From Nostoc sp. PCC 7107 (GTDB lineage: Bacteria; Cyanobacteriota; Cyanobacteriia; Cyanobacteriales; Nostocaceae), in assembly GCF_000316625.1 (NCBI RefSeq), contig NC_019676.1:124001-188000 (forward strand): 64,000 nucleotides of DNA, read 5' to 3'. This document shows positions 55,448 to 64,000 of the stretch, in pieces. Every line of letters starts with the position of its first letter. The stretch's first letter is position 1. A model generated the notes under the pieces. It was not told the DNA's origin. It made no database searches and worked only from the letters and a program-made list of their open reading frames with translations. Position numbers and translations under genes: made by a program.

Positions 55448-56395
55448 ATGAGTATTAGTATTGTTTGTACAATAGATGAGAAATATGCACAGCATTGTGC
55501 TGTGATGTTATCTTCATTATTTAGCAATAATCCCCAGCAGGATTTTAATGTTCATATCATTACTGATAGCATTTCTTCTAGAGAAATGGAAAAGTTAAAA
55601 CTTTTTTTGGACAAAAATAAAAAAAGTTTTGAGTTTATCTCTATAAGTAAAGATACTTTTAGGAACGCACCAGTAACTCATCATGTTTCGATAGCTACTT
55701 ACTTTAGGTTGTGTATACCGGAAGTATTGCCGCCAAATATTAATCGCGTTTTGTTTATTGACTCTGATATAGTCATTCGTAAACCAATTACTCCTTTGTT
55801 AAATATTAATATTGATAATTTTAGTCACGCAGCTGCGATCGCATCTGGTATGGATGATTATCCACCAACAATTGGACTACCCCAAGATTCTCTATACTTC
55901 AATGCTGGATTAATACTGATTAATCTGGAAGCTTGGCGCAGACTCAAAGTTTTTGAGAGGGGTTGTGAGCTAATTCGTCAACAACCTGATATGTTACAAT
56001 GGTGGGATCAAGATGTCTTGAATATTTTATTACACGGTTCTTGGTTGCCCATAGATTTAACCTGGAATTCCCAACCTTTTATTTATGATGAAGAAGGGTT
56101 AATTAGCTCAAATTATCGGGCTAAATATGAAAAATTTGATTATTTAACAGCCCAAATCGATCCAGCCATAGTTCACTTTGTAGGAGGAGGGATTGCCAAA
56201 CCTTGGTACTATGGTTGTCAACATCCTTTTAAAGATGAATATCTCAAGTACTTAGCAACTACACCTTGGAAAAATACGCAACTTCTCGACAAACCTAATT
56301 ATCTATCTAAAGTTACTGCTGACCTACGATTTCGTCTAGGTTTAGGAAGTAAAATTCGTAATTTACTTGCACCACTCACAGGAAGAGTTAGCTAG
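55448..56395 (+). CDS. Glycosyltransferase family 8 (LgtC-like)
   Basis: The 315-residue GT-A retaining transferase starts MSISIVCTIDEKYAQHCAVMLSSLFSNN. It carries the metal-binding DxD as DSD in NRVLFIDSDIVIRKPITPLL (about residue 105). YFNAGLILINLEAWR and WWDQDVLNILLHGSW are also signature GT8 stretches, and VHFVGGGIAKPW ends the catalytic domain. Family members transfer galactose or glucose to lipopolysaccharide-type acceptors. It is followed six bases later by an acyltransferase gene. Confidence 0.92.
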   Translation: MSISIVCTIDEKYAQHCAVMLSSLFSNNPQQDFNVHIITDSISSREMEKLKLFLDKNKKSFEFISISKDTFRNAPVTHHVSIATYFRLCIPEVLPPNINRVLFIDSDIVIRKPITPLLNINIDNFSHAAAIASGMDDYPPTIGLPQDSLYFNAGLILINLEAWRRLKVFERGCELIRQQPDMLQWWDQDVLNILLHGSWLPIDLTWNSQPFIYDEEGLISSNYRAKYEKFDYLTAQIDPAIVHFVGGGIAKPWYYGCQHPFKDEYLKYLATTPWKNTQLLDKPNYLSKVTADLRFRLGLGSKIRNLLAPLTGRVS

Positions 56396-56401
56396 AAAAT
56401 C

Positions 56402-56959
56402 GTGCTTAAAGGTTTATTACATCGCCAAGAAAAGTTAGCAGTGATCTGGCGAAGATGGAAATTTCAGTTATTGGGCGTTGAATTACACTCTTCTTGTTGG
56501 ATAAATAAGCAAGTTAAAGTAGCTTTAGGTGTTGCTAGAAATTTTCCTGGAAAAATTTGTTTATTGCCAAATGTCAAATTAGAACAAGGAGTAATTCTAG
56601 AAGCATGGGGAGGAAATATCATAATCAAGGATAATGTTTTCATTGGGCCTTATACTGTGATATACGGTCATGGAGGTGTAACTATTGGGCAAGATTCCCT
56701 AATTGCTATGCACTGCCGCATTCTTTCCTCTAATCATACAATTCCTGCTCACTCAAAACAAATTCGTTCACAGCCTGATATTTTGCTAACAACAACTATA
56801 GGTAAAGATGTTTGGTTAGGTGCAGGAGTTACCGTTTTAGGCGGAGTTACAATTGGTGATGGTTGTGTGGTTGGTGCTGGTGCTGTTGTGACTAAAGATT
56901 TACCTCCTTATTCCATTGCTGTAGGTGTTCCAGCAAAAGTTATCAAGACACGAATATGA
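56402..56959 (+). CDS. Hexapeptide-repeat acyltransferase (WcaF/maltose-acetyltransferase-like)
   Basis: The 185-residue left-handed beta-helix protein starts at GTG 56402. Landmarks are VILEAWGGNIIIKDNVFIGPYTVIYGHGGVTIGQ, the catalytic-type His in SSNHTIP, and [46 protein letters not shown]. It probably O-acetylates a sugar of the growing glycan. Its stop overlaps the next gene's ATG (ATGA). Confidence 0.9.
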   Translation: MLKGLLHRQEKLAVIWRRWKFQLLGVELHSSCWINKQVKVALGVARNFPGKICLLPNVKLEQGVILEAWGGNIIIKDNVFIGPYTVIYGHGGVTIGQDSLIAMHCRILSSNHTIPAHSKQIRSQPDILLTTTIGKDVWLGAGVTVLGGVTIGDGCVVGAGAVVTKDLPPYSIAVGVPAKVIKTRI

Positions 56960-57900
56960 ATCCTATAATTTCAGTCATTATTCCTACTCATAATCCTAAT
57001 TTAATTCGACTACAAAGAACTTTAGATGGACTGCGATCGCAGTCTTTACCCTACAGTGATTGGCAATTACTAATTATTGATAATGCTTCTAGCAACCCAG
57101 ATCTATTTGCTAATTTAGACATATCTTGGCATCCTCATACTCAAATTATTCGTGAAGAACGTTTAGGATTGACAAGAGCAAGAATTGCTGGTATTCAAGC
57201 CAGTCAAGGAAAATATATAGTCTTTGTTGATGATGATAATGTCCTCTGTACTAATTATCTTCAAGACACTATCAACATTTTTCACGCCTATCCCAATTTA
57301 GGAGCAATAGGCGGAAAATCTCTGCCAGAATTTGAAGCAGATCCCGAACCTTGGGTAAAACAATTTTGGGGTTGTCTCGCATTGCGGGATTTAGGGGATG
57401 AGATGAAAATTTACGCTTATGACAAAGACTTAAATAGTGAGAAACAATACCCTGAATTTGCACCCATTGGTGCAGGAATGGCCTTGCAACAACAACCCGC
57501 ACAATTGTATGTCAATAGTATCTTAAACGACAGTCTGCGATTAGGTTTAGACCGTACTGGTAAGAGTTTACAGTCTGGTGGTGATTGTGACATTAATCTA
57601 ACTTTGCTTGATGCTGGCTGGGCTGTTGGTTATTTTCCCCAACTACAACTTACCCATCTAATTTCGATTAATCGTTTAACAAAAGATTATCTGGCACGAC
57701 TCAATTATTCTTCTTCTCGTTCTTGGGTGAAAGTATTAGATGCTCACAATATTCGTCCTTGGGAAAAAATTGCTAGTTGGAGTGTTTATTTGAGGAAAGC
57801 GAAGGCTTTCGTTAGCTGTCAGCCTTGGAGAAGTCCAGCGAATTATGTGCAGTGGCAAGGTGCTTGTGGGCTGTTTGAAGGTTTAGCAATGTTGAAATAG
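56956..57900 (+). CDS. Glycosyltransferase family 2
   Basis: The 314-residue inverting GT-A enzyme has ISVIIPTHNPNLIRLQRTLDGLRSQ at the N-terminus. The nucleotide-sugar metal motif is DDD in YIVFVDDDNVLCTNYL (about 90). GRTGKSLQSGGDCDINLTLLDAGW is the acceptor-side ED-like region typical of the 'succinoglycan/hormogonium' GT2 group. The start overlaps the acyltransferase stop by four bases, indicating translational coupling. Confidence 0.93.
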   Translation: MNPIISVIIPTHNPNLIRLQRTLDGLRSQSLPYSDWQLLIIDNASSNPDLFANLDISWHPHTQIIREERLGLTRARIAGIQASQGKYIVFVDDDNVLCTNYLQDTINIFHAYPNLGAIGGKSLPEFEADPEPWVKQFWGCLALRDLGDEMKIYAYDKDLNSEKQYPEFAPIGAGMALQQQPAQLYVNSILNDSLRLGLDRTGKSLQSGGDCDINLTLLDAGWAVGYFPQLQLTHLISINRLTKDYLARLNYSSSRSWVKVLDAHNIRPWEKIASWSVYLRKAKAFVSCQPWRSPANYVQWQGACGLFEGLAMLK

Positions 57901-57919
57901 TAATTTAAATAATATTTAT

Positions 57920-58891
57920 ATGACTGCCAATCAGCAACTACGCCTGTTAGCTAAAAAATGGGGACTGGGTGCGATCGCATACAAATTATACTATGCTCCC
58001 AAGGAATTTTTAGAAAAAATATCCCGTCAGGGAAGTATCAATATAGGTATTGACTACTGGTCACGCCTCCAGATGGAAGCTGCTGCTGATAAACTGCCTA
58101 CAATTGCAGTTCAAACATCAGCACCATCTTTAGATATTTATTTTTTGAGTGGCCACAAATTTTGGTATCAAACCTGTTTTTGTGCCTACTCAATGCAACA
58201 ACATACAAATCTAATATTGCGTCCAATTATTTATGATGATGGTTCTTTAGATCAGCAATATCAAAACAAGATTAAGCGAATTTTTCATCACGCTAAAATT
58301 ATTCTGCTGTCGGAAGTTGAAGAACGCCTAGAGCAATATTTACCTCAAAGCAAATTTCCCTATTTGAGAGAACGCCGCCTGAATTATCCTAACCTGAAGA
58401 AACTAACTGATATTCACATTGGTTCTCAAGGCTGGAAATTAGTACTTGACTCCGATATGTTGTTCTTTCATAAACCAGATTTTCTAATGGAATGGCTCAC
58501 ATCTCCTGAGAAATCATGCCACATGGTAGATGTAGAAACATCCTATGGTTATTCTCAGTCTTTTATGTCTTCTCTAGCCCAAGCAGAAATTCCAGAGCGA
58601 TTGAATGTAGGAATTTGTGGTTTAAAAAGTGAAGATGTCGACTGGGAAAAACTGGAGTATTGGTGCAAAACCATGATTGAGCAACAAGGTACTCACTATT
58701 ACCAGGAACAGGCTCTGATAGCGATGCTAATGTCTAGCAAACCTTGTGCTGTTGCTCCTGCTACAGATTACATTGTTCTGCCCAATAAAGCAGAAGTTAT
58801 GCAGCCTAAAGCGGTTTTACATCACTATGTATCAGACTCTAAGTCCTGGTATTTCCGCTATGCCTGGAAACACATTTTCACCAATACATAA
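57920..58891 (+). CDS. Putative GT-A type glycosyltransferase, family unclear
   Basis: The 323-residue protein contains IYFLSGHKFWYQTCFCAYSMQQHTN, then GWKLVLDSDMLFFHKPDFLMEWL, whose DSD (about residue 176) looks like a metal-binding DxD. LNVGICGLKSEDVDWEKLEYW and HYYQEQALIAMLM resemble late GT8-like or anchor-type transferase elements. No clear CAZy family could be assigned by reading. It sits between GT2 genes in a close gene series (20 bases after the previous stop), which supports a role in the same glycan. Confidence 0.72.
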   Translation: MTANQQLRLLAKKWGLGAIAYKLYYAPKEFLEKISRQGSINIGIDYWSRLQMEAAADKLPTIAVQTSAPSLDIYFLSGHKFWYQTCFCAYSMQQHTNLILRPIIYDDGSLDQQYQNKIKRIFHHAKIILLSEVEERLEQYLPQSKFPYLRERRLNYPNLKKLTDIHIGSQGWKLVLDSDMLFFHKPDFLMEWLTSPEKSCHMVDVETSYGYSQSFMSSLAQAEIPERLNVGICGLKSEDVDWEKLEYWCKTMIEQQGTHYYQEQALIAMLMSSKPCAVAPATDYIVLPNKAEVMQPKAVLHHYVSDSKSWYFRYAWKHIFTNT

Positions 58892-58928
58892 ACTGATTAA
58901 ATAAAATCTAATTTATTCATGATTAATT

Positions 58929-59963
58929 ATGAGTAAACAACCTTTAGTTTCCATCCTCATACCTGCTTTTAATGTAGAAGCATGGTTAGTAGAAACCCTA
59001 GAATCTGCTTTGGCTCAAACCTGGCAAAATACAGAAATCATTATTGTAAATGATGGTTCAACAGATAACACTCTGGCAATAGCTAAGAGTTTTGCCTCTT
59101 CTAAAGTTAAAGTCATCAGTCAAGAAAATAGGGGACAAAGCGCATCTGAAAATCGTGCCTTCCAAGAAGCTCAAGGAGATTTTATTGAGTATTTAGATGC
59201 AGATGACTTATTAGCCGTAGATAAAATTGAGCGTCAAATTCAGCTTTTGGGTAATAGCAGTTCTGAATTTGTCGCGTCAGGAGAATGGGCGAGATTTTAT
59301 AAATCTCCTGATGAAGCTTTGTTTATTCCCCAACCTCTGTGGACAGATATGTCACCAGTTGACTGGTTAGTTTGTGCTTGGGAAAATCATCTCATGATGC
59401 ACGGAGCAGCTTGGCTAATTCCCCGCCCAATTGCTGAACGAGCAGGAAATTGGGACGAAAGGTTATCTTTGATTAATGATTTTGACTACTTCAGCCGCAT
59501 ATTACTAAATAGCCAAGGTGTCAAATTTTGTCAGGGTGCTAAAACTTACTACAGATCCGGTGATACTAATAGCCTCAGTGGTTCAAAATCTCGTCGCGCT
59601 TGGGAATCGGCTTTTTTAGCTTTGGAACTGGGTACAAGCAATCTTTTAGCTAGAGAAGATATTCCCAAAACACGTCATGCTTGTGCAACTGTTTTTCAAC
59701 GCTTCATTTATGAAGTTTACCCTGATGTAACAGACCTCCTACAAAAAGCAGAGGAAAAAGTTCAACAATTAGGTGGTTCTGATTTGCAAGCATCAGGAGG
59801 CCCGATGTTTCAAATACTTACCTCTTGTTTAGGCTGGCAACAAGCTAAAAAATTACAAAGATTTGTCTATCAATACGGATATGCCAAAGCTGCTGTGGGT
59901 TGGAAACTTTCCAGGTTACGTGAAAGAAGCTTATATCTGTTAAAAGAGAGCAAAATTCAGTAA
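58929..59963 (+). CDS. Glycosyltransferase family 2
   Basis: The 344-residue protein begins PLVSILIPAFNVEAWLVETLESALAQTWQNTEIIIVNDGSTDNTL, a textbook GT2 opening. The metal site is DADD in DFIEYLDADDLLAVDKIERQ (about 88). NDFDYFSRILL is the acceptor-side acidic motif. The remaining C-terminus is helical and may contact the membrane. It is transcribed with the gene five bases downstream. Confidence 0.94.
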   Translation: MSKQPLVSILIPAFNVEAWLVETLESALAQTWQNTEIIIVNDGSTDNTLAIAKSFASSKVKVISQENRGQSASENRAFQEAQGDFIEYLDADDLLAVDKIERQIQLLGNSSSEFVASGEWARFYKSPDEALFIPQPLWTDMSPVDWLVCAWENHLMMHGAAWLIPRPIAERAGNWDERLSLINDFDYFSRILLNSQGVKFCQGAKTYYRSGDTNSLSGSKSRRAWESAFLALELGTSNLLAREDIPKTRHACATVFQRFIYEVYPDVTDLLQKAEEKVQQLGGSDLQASGGPMFQILTSCLGWQQAKKLQRFVYQYGYAKAAVGWKLSRLRERSLYLLKESKIQ

Positions 59964-59968
59964 ATGCA

Positions 59969-61219
59969 ATGGCTAAAATACTAATCCTAATTGGCGGACA
60001 TCTTTGTACAGCGCCTCGCCCTCAAAAAGAAGCAGAAGCTTTAGCAAATGCAGGTCATGATGTTACAGTAGGTGGTTTTTGGTTTGATCCAGGGTTGGTA
60101 GAGCGCGATCGCCTAATTATGGTAAACAAAAAATGGCGATTTGCACCAATTATTGACTTTCAACCCAGCCAAAAATTCAACAACTTGGTGGTTCGTCTCC
60201 AAGGACGTTTAGCTAGAGAAAAATTCCAACGTTTTGGGAGCTTTTCGCCGGAATTGCTGGGCTACGGAGCAAAAGCTATGCTCAAAGTTGCTCTGAAAAC
60301 CCGTGCAGATTTAACAATAATTCACTCGGAAGCAGGACTTTGGGTAGGGAATCAACTTCTAAATAGAGGTTTCAGGGTTGGTGTAGATTTTGAAGACTGG
60401 TTTTCTGAAGACTTGTTACCAGAAGCTCAGATCGTCCGTCCTATTACACAGCTAAAACGTCTAGAAAGTCGACTAGCAAAGGAATGTAGCTATTGCTTGA
60501 CAACATCCCATGCCTTAGCAGAGGCTTTAGCTAAAGCTTACAACGCACCTAAACCCGCAGTAATTTATAACGTTTTTCCTTGGGAAGAGCGATCGCAAAT
60601 CGATCACCAAAAACGTGACCGACAGAACCCTAACATACCATCTGTACATTGGTTTTCCCAAACCATTGGGCCAGGAAGAGGTTTAGAAACTTTATTCCAA
60701 GCCTTACCACAAATCACAATTCCTTTAGAAATTCATTTAAGGGGTACTTATCCAGAAAGTTCTCGCCAATGGTTAGAAAAATTAATACCAGATGAATGGT
60801 GCGATCGCTTATTCATTCATCCCACAGTTGCTAACAGTGAGTTACTCTCCCGCATCGCTGAACATGATATTGGTTTAGCGTTGGAGTGTAATCATATTAC
60901 TAGTCGGAATCTTACAGTCACAAATAAACTTTTTCAATACCTACAAGCAGGTTTAGCAGTTATCGCTAGTGATACTATTGGTCAACAAGAAATTTTTACT
61001 GAATTTCCTCACATTGGACAATTAATTCCTAGTGAATCTCCTAAAGCACTTGTCCAAGCATTAGAAGATTTATTGAGTACCCCAGAAAAGTTAGCCAAGG
61101 CAAAATTATCTGCATTACAAGCAACACAAAAAAAGCTGAATTTTGAGTATCAAATTGAGCAAATTTTGCATATAGCTTCCAAAGCAATGAATCTTACAAA
61201 TACTCAAATATATGTTTAA
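59969..61219 (+). CDS. Glycosyltransferase, GT4-type
   Basis: The 416-residue GT-B protein opens KILILIGGHLCTAPRPQKEAEALANAGHDVTVGG. In the donor half IGPGRGLETLFQALPQI and LTVTNKLFQYLQAGLAVIASDTIGQQEI mark the sugar-nucleotide site, although the usual E-x7-E is not complete (the first Glu is replaced by a TNKLFQ-type sequence). The middle stretch GVDFEDWFSEDLLPEAQIVRP is typical of a subgroup found in cyanobacterial and proteobacterial polysaccharide loci. It is the last gene before a repeat-bearing gap. Confidence 0.88.
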   Translation: MAKILILIGGHLCTAPRPQKEAEALANAGHDVTVGGFWFDPGLVERDRLIMVNKKWRFAPIIDFQPSQKFNNLVVRLQGRLAREKFQRFGSFSPELLGYGAKAMLKVALKTRADLTIIHSEAGLWVGNQLLNRGFRVGVDFEDWFSEDLLPEAQIVRPITQLKRLESRLAKECSYCLTTSHALAEALAKAYNAPKPAVIYNVFPWEERSQIDHQKRDRQNPNIPSVHWFSQTIGPGRGLETLFQALPQITIPLEIHLRGTYPESSRQWLEKLIPDEWCDRLFIHPTVANSELLSRIAEHDIGLALECNHITSRNLTVTNKLFQYLQAGLAVIASDTIGQQEIFTEFPHIGQLIPSESPKALVQALEDLLSTPEKLAKAKLSALQATQKKLNFEYQIEQILHIASKAMNLTNTQIYV

Positions 61220-61476
61220 TATAGCGATTTCTGGTCAAGTGAGGTACAGAACTAATGTTTTTGAACGCAGAGTCAAGCGCAAAGTTGAGGCAGAGAGAAG
61301 TTGCCAGGAGGGAAACCCTCCTGGCAAACTTCGGTGGGGTTGCCTAATATTATTAGCAATGTATTTAGTACTTCAGCAGATTAGGAAAAGCTATATACGT
61401 TTAACTAACAGAAATAATTCATTCGTATTTTTAAAAATAAAACTGTAATCTTTTAAGAGAAATCTAAATTATAGAA
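61220..61476. repeat. Intergenic repeat with perfect 12-bp hairpin
   Basis: TTGCCAGGAGGG (61301-61312) and its exact complement (61316-61327) form a 12-base stem with an AAA loop. Before it lies a degenerate run (CGCAGAGTCAAGCGCAAAG). No T-run follows, so it may be a repeat element or act as transcript 3' end. A 78-codon ORF across it is not considered real. Confidence 0.7.
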
Positions 61477-62547
61477 ATGCGTATTTTATTAACTGCTGAT
61501 CCAGAACTACCAGTACCACCGAAACTTTATGGTGGCATTGAACGTATTGTTGATTTGCTAGTTACTGGACTGGAAAGTCGAGGTCACACTGTCGGACTAG
61601 TTGCTCATTCCGAGTCTACTTCTAAAGCTAGTCAATTTTTTCCTTGGTGGGGAAAACAATCTCAAAACAAATTAGATGCTTTAAAAAATACAAAAGTACT
61701 GTGGTCTGCTGTACAGCAATTTCAACCAGATATTTTGCATAGTTTTTCTCGCATCTTTTATCTGTTACCTCTGCTGAACTCTAACTTACCCAAAATAATG
61801 TCTTATCAACGTAACCCCAGCCTACGCACTACAAATTGGGGAGCGAAACTAGCTAAAGGTTCTCTTACTTTTACTGGTTGTAGTGATTATATTTGTGGTA
61901 TTGGGCAGAAAGCTGGCGGAGTTTGGTACACAGTTCACAACTGCGTAGAACTAGAGAAATATACTTTCCAATCTACTGTCAAACCAGATGCTCCCTTAGT
62001 TTTTCTCAGTCGCATTGAAAGTATCAAAGGAGCGCATCAAGCGATCACCGCAGCTCGTCAAGCCAGAAAGCCTCTAATTATAGCTGGTAATCAAGTCAGT
62101 TCCCAAGAAGGTAAAAATTACTGGGAACAGGAAATAGCTCCCTACATAGGAAAAGATGGAATTGAATATATTGGCCCAGTCAACGATGAACAGAAAAATG
62201 AATTACTTGGTCAAGCCGCAGCTATGATTGTTCCTATTCAATGGGATGAACCCTTTGGCATTGTCTTTGCAGAAGCCTTAGCCTGTGGTACACCAGTTAT
62301 TTCCTGTCCTCGCGGAGCTTTACCAGAAATTGTACGTCAGGGTATAGATGGTTATCTAGTGAATAATCTGGAGGAAACTGTTGCTGCGATCGCCAACATA
62401 TCTAAAATTAATCGTGAGCATTGCCGTCAGCGTGTTGAACAGTGCTTTGCCGCTAATGTAATTGTTGGTAAGTATGAACATCTTTACCATAGCCTCATAT
62501 CTTCCCATCATCTAGATTTAGAGCCAATTAGGTCAATAGTTTCCTAA
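61477..62547 (+). CDS. Glycosyltransferase, GT4-type
   Basis: The 356-residue GT-B enzyme has MRILLTADPELPVPPKLYGGIERIVDLLVTGLESRGH, the usual acceptor-side opening with the KxYGG-E motif. APLVFLSRIESIKGAHQAITAAR and the E-x7-E motif in WDEPFGIVFAEALACGTPVI (about 257-276) mark the donor side. The rest is normal for the family. It follows a hairpin-bearing gap and so may start a new sub-operon. Confidence 0.92.
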   Translation: MRILLTADPELPVPPKLYGGIERIVDLLVTGLESRGHTVGLVAHSESTSKASQFFPWWGKQSQNKLDALKNTKVLWSAVQQFQPDILHSFSRIFYLLPLLNSNLPKIMSYQRNPSLRTTNWGAKLAKGSLTFTGCSDYICGIGQKAGGVWYTVHNCVELEKYTFQSTVKPDAPLVFLSRIESIKGAHQAITAARQARKPLIIAGNQVSSQEGKNYWEQEIAPYIGKDGIEYIGPVNDEQKNELLGQAAAMIVPIQWDEPFGIVFAEALACGTPVISCPRGALPEIVRQGIDGYLVNNLEETVAAIANISKINREHCRQRVEQCFAANVIVGKYEHLYHSLISSHHLDLEPIRSIVS

Positions 62548-62612
62548 ACATATAAATTGGAAGTTTTTGTAGCAAAAATCCTTGAAGAATATAATTTTGA
62601 GAGTCTTTAGCC

Positions 62613-63920
62613 TTGGTTAATCGAGTCTTAATTGTCAGTCCACACTTTCCCCCAATCAATGCCCCTGATCACCAAAGAGTAAGAATGTCTTTGCCTTATT
62701 TGGCAGAATTTGGTTGGCAATCTCACATTCTCACAGTGCAACCAGATGCTGTTGAAGGGGTTAAAGATCCATTGTTGGAAAAAACAATTCCCGCACACAT
62801 CCCAGTCACACATACAGGAGCATTATCCATCCAACAAACTCGAAAATTTGGCTTAGGTAGTCTAGGTTTGCGGAGTTTTCCTCAGCTACTTCAGGTAGGA
62901 AGTCGCCTTCTACAGCAGCAGAAGTTTGATTTGGTATATTTTTCTACCACTATATTTACATCAATGGTGCTGGGAGCAATTTGGTATCGGCGTTTTGGTA
63001 TTCCTTACGTCCTAGACTTCCAAGATCCCTGGCTAAGTGATTACTATCAAAAGTCCAATACTGCAAGACCGCCAGGCGGTCGTTTTAAGTATGAGTTTTC
63101 GCAACTGCAAGCGAAATTACTGGAACCTATTGCTTTAAAATCCGTCAGTCACGTGATTAGTGTCTCACCTGCTTATCCGCAAATCCTCCAACAGCGATAT
63201 CCTCACTTGCGCCCAGAACAATTTACAGTTCTACCCTTTGGTGCGCCAGAGTCAGATTTTGCATCGCTTCCTGGACTTGAGGTACAGCAGAAAATATTTA
63301 ATCCTCATGATGGCAAACGCCACTGGGTTTACGTAGGTCGAGGGGGTGATGATATGGCATTGGCATTGCAAGCCTTATTTTTGAGTATACAGTGCGATCG
63401 CCGTCAAAATCCTCAAGTATGGCAGTCTATTAGGCTACACTTTGTTGGTACAAGCTATGCACCTAAAGAACTAGCCATTAAAACGGTAGAACCCGTTGCC
63501 CAAGAATTTGGAGTTGCCGACTTAGTAACTGAACACCCTGAACGTATTCCTTACTTTGAAGCTCTAAAAATCCTCACAGATAGTGATGCTATTTTATTAA
63601 TTGGTTCCAATGACTCTACTTATACTGCATCTAAACTTTACCCTTGTGTTCTAGCCCGCAAACCCATACTGGCAGTTTTCCATCGTCAGAGTTCTGTGGT
63701 AGATATTCTCCAAAAATGTCAAGCTGGCGAGTATGTAACTTTTAACTCTGACAGCCAACCGGAAGATTTATTAGTCGAGATGACTACTGCGGTTCAGAAA
63801 TTGCTGTCCTTACCGAACAGATATATACCAAAAACTAACTGGTCAGCCTTTAAACCTTATACAGCAAAAGAAATGACCAAGAAGCAATGCCAGATTTTTG
63901 ATCAGTGTCTTGCCAGTTAA
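62613..63920 (+). CDS. Glycosyltransferase, GT4-like
   Basis: The 435-residue protein starts at TTG 62613 with VNRVLIVSPHFPPINAPDHQRVRMSLPYLAEFGW, a well-formed GT4-type N-terminus; no ATG alternative exists nearby. FDLVYFSTTIFTSMVLGAIWYRRFGIPYVLDFQDPWLSDYY is also characteristic of the subgroup. The donor half contains YVGRGGDDMALALQALFL and YTASKLYPCVLARKPILAVFH, where the second Glu-type position is not conserved. It is 65 bases after the previous glycosyltransferase gene. Confidence 0.86.
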   Translation: MVNRVLIVSPHFPPINAPDHQRVRMSLPYLAEFGWQSHILTVQPDAVEGVKDPLLEKTIPAHIPVTHTGALSIQQTRKFGLGSLGLRSFPQLLQVGSRLLQQQKFDLVYFSTTIFTSMVLGAIWYRRFGIPYVLDFQDPWLSDYYQKSNTARPPGGRFKYEFSQLQAKLLEPIALKSVSHVISVSPAYPQILQQRYPHLRPEQFTVLPFGAPESDFASLPGLEVQQKIFNPHDGKRHWVYVGRGGDDMALALQALFLSIQCDRRQNPQVWQSIRLHFVGTSYAPKELAIKTVEPVAQEFGVADLVTEHPERIPYFEALKILTDSDAILLIGSNDSTYTASKLYPCVLARKPILAVFHRQSSVVDILQKCQAGEYVTFNSDSQPEDLLVEMTTAVQKLLSLPNRYIPKTNWSAFKPYTAKEMTKKQCQIFDQCLAS

Positions 63921-63931
63921 AGCCAATCACT

Positions 63932-64000
63932 ATGAATGAGCCATCCCTTAGCAATTATAATTCTTTAGCTTTACTACCAGCTGTTGAAAGATATCAACGG
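63932..64000 (+). CDS. Start of a further gene, cut by window edge
   Basis: An ATG at 63932, 11 bases after the previous stop, opens a frame of 23 codons (MNEPSLSNYNSLALLPAVER) to the right edge. No stop occurs. No function can be read, but its position suggests another gene of the polysaccharide locus. No strong ribosome site is seen before it. Confidence 0.5.
   Translation, partial: MNEPSLSNYNSLALLPAVERYQR

Noticed and set aside
61212-61448. A 78-codon ORF overlapping the end of the GT4 gene
   Set aside because: It spans a perfect hairpin repeat, has no ribosome site, and its translation looks like non-coding sequence.

Overview
The window looks like chromosomal DNA of a filamentous, probably heterocyst-forming cyanobacterium (Nostoc/Anabaena/Calothrix type). 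This rests on many GCGATCGC (HIP1) octamers, heptanucleotide tandem repeats between genes, a cyanobacterial-type Hfq beside dapF, a typical cyanobacterial phosphoglycerate kinase N-terminus, and expanded Uma2 (DUF820) and glycosyltransferase families. The species cannot be named from sequence reading alone. No tRNA, rRNA, CRISPR array or intact transposase gene was seen.

Layout. 1-5.7 kb: a class-III aminotransferase (cut by the left edge), an exported MltA/3D-like protein, a universal stress protein divergent from pgk, and a glutamine-amidotransferase-like hypothetical. 5.8-17.7 kb, all on the minus strand: five genes for exported proteins, four with DUF11-type, SdrD-B-like or lamin-tail domains and one a large outer-membrane beta-barrel with an Ig-like N-terminal part. 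This is the best candidate for an undescribed envelope system. 18.3-35.5 kb: mostly housekeeping genes (thrC with a MoaD/ThiS-like sulfur carrier, hemE, a B12-binding radical SAM protein, a KefB-type antiporter, hfq, dapF, tex), mixed with a glycosyltransferase, an aspartoacylase, a membrane protein, an SDR, two Uma2 proteins and several repeat elements.

36-64 kb: a large exopolysaccharide/O-antigen-type locus. A Wzc-like co-polymerase/BY-kinase gene (minus) is separated by a 1.27-kb AT-rich region, holding a perfect 20-bp-stem palindrome, from a plus-strand series of about 20 genes. These encode a GT4, a Wzm/Wzt ABC exporter with a long Wzt C-terminal domain, a WbpD/WbpB/WbpE-like trio (2,3-diamino-uronic acid type sugar synthesis), a second sugar module (acyltransferase, epimerase, aminotransferase), an unusual DUF4082/Ig-like/DMFA2_C-like protein, a glycosyltransferase-TPR-methyltransferase-like chimera, and further GT8, GT2 and GT4 enzymes plus another hexapeptide acyltransferase. 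Together they can be read as building an amino-uronic-acid-containing glycan, decorating it, and exporting it through Wzm/Wzt. No Wzx/Wzy, initiating phosphosugar transferase or UDP-GlcNAc dehydrogenase is visible here.

Several starts were moved from the longest ORF on Shine-Dalgarno and family-length grounds (UspA, pgk, aspartoacylase, hfq, the 47.3-kb epimerase, the 35.7-kb small membrane protein and others). A likely frameshift was found in the conserved Cys-pair protein at 41.2-41.7 kb.
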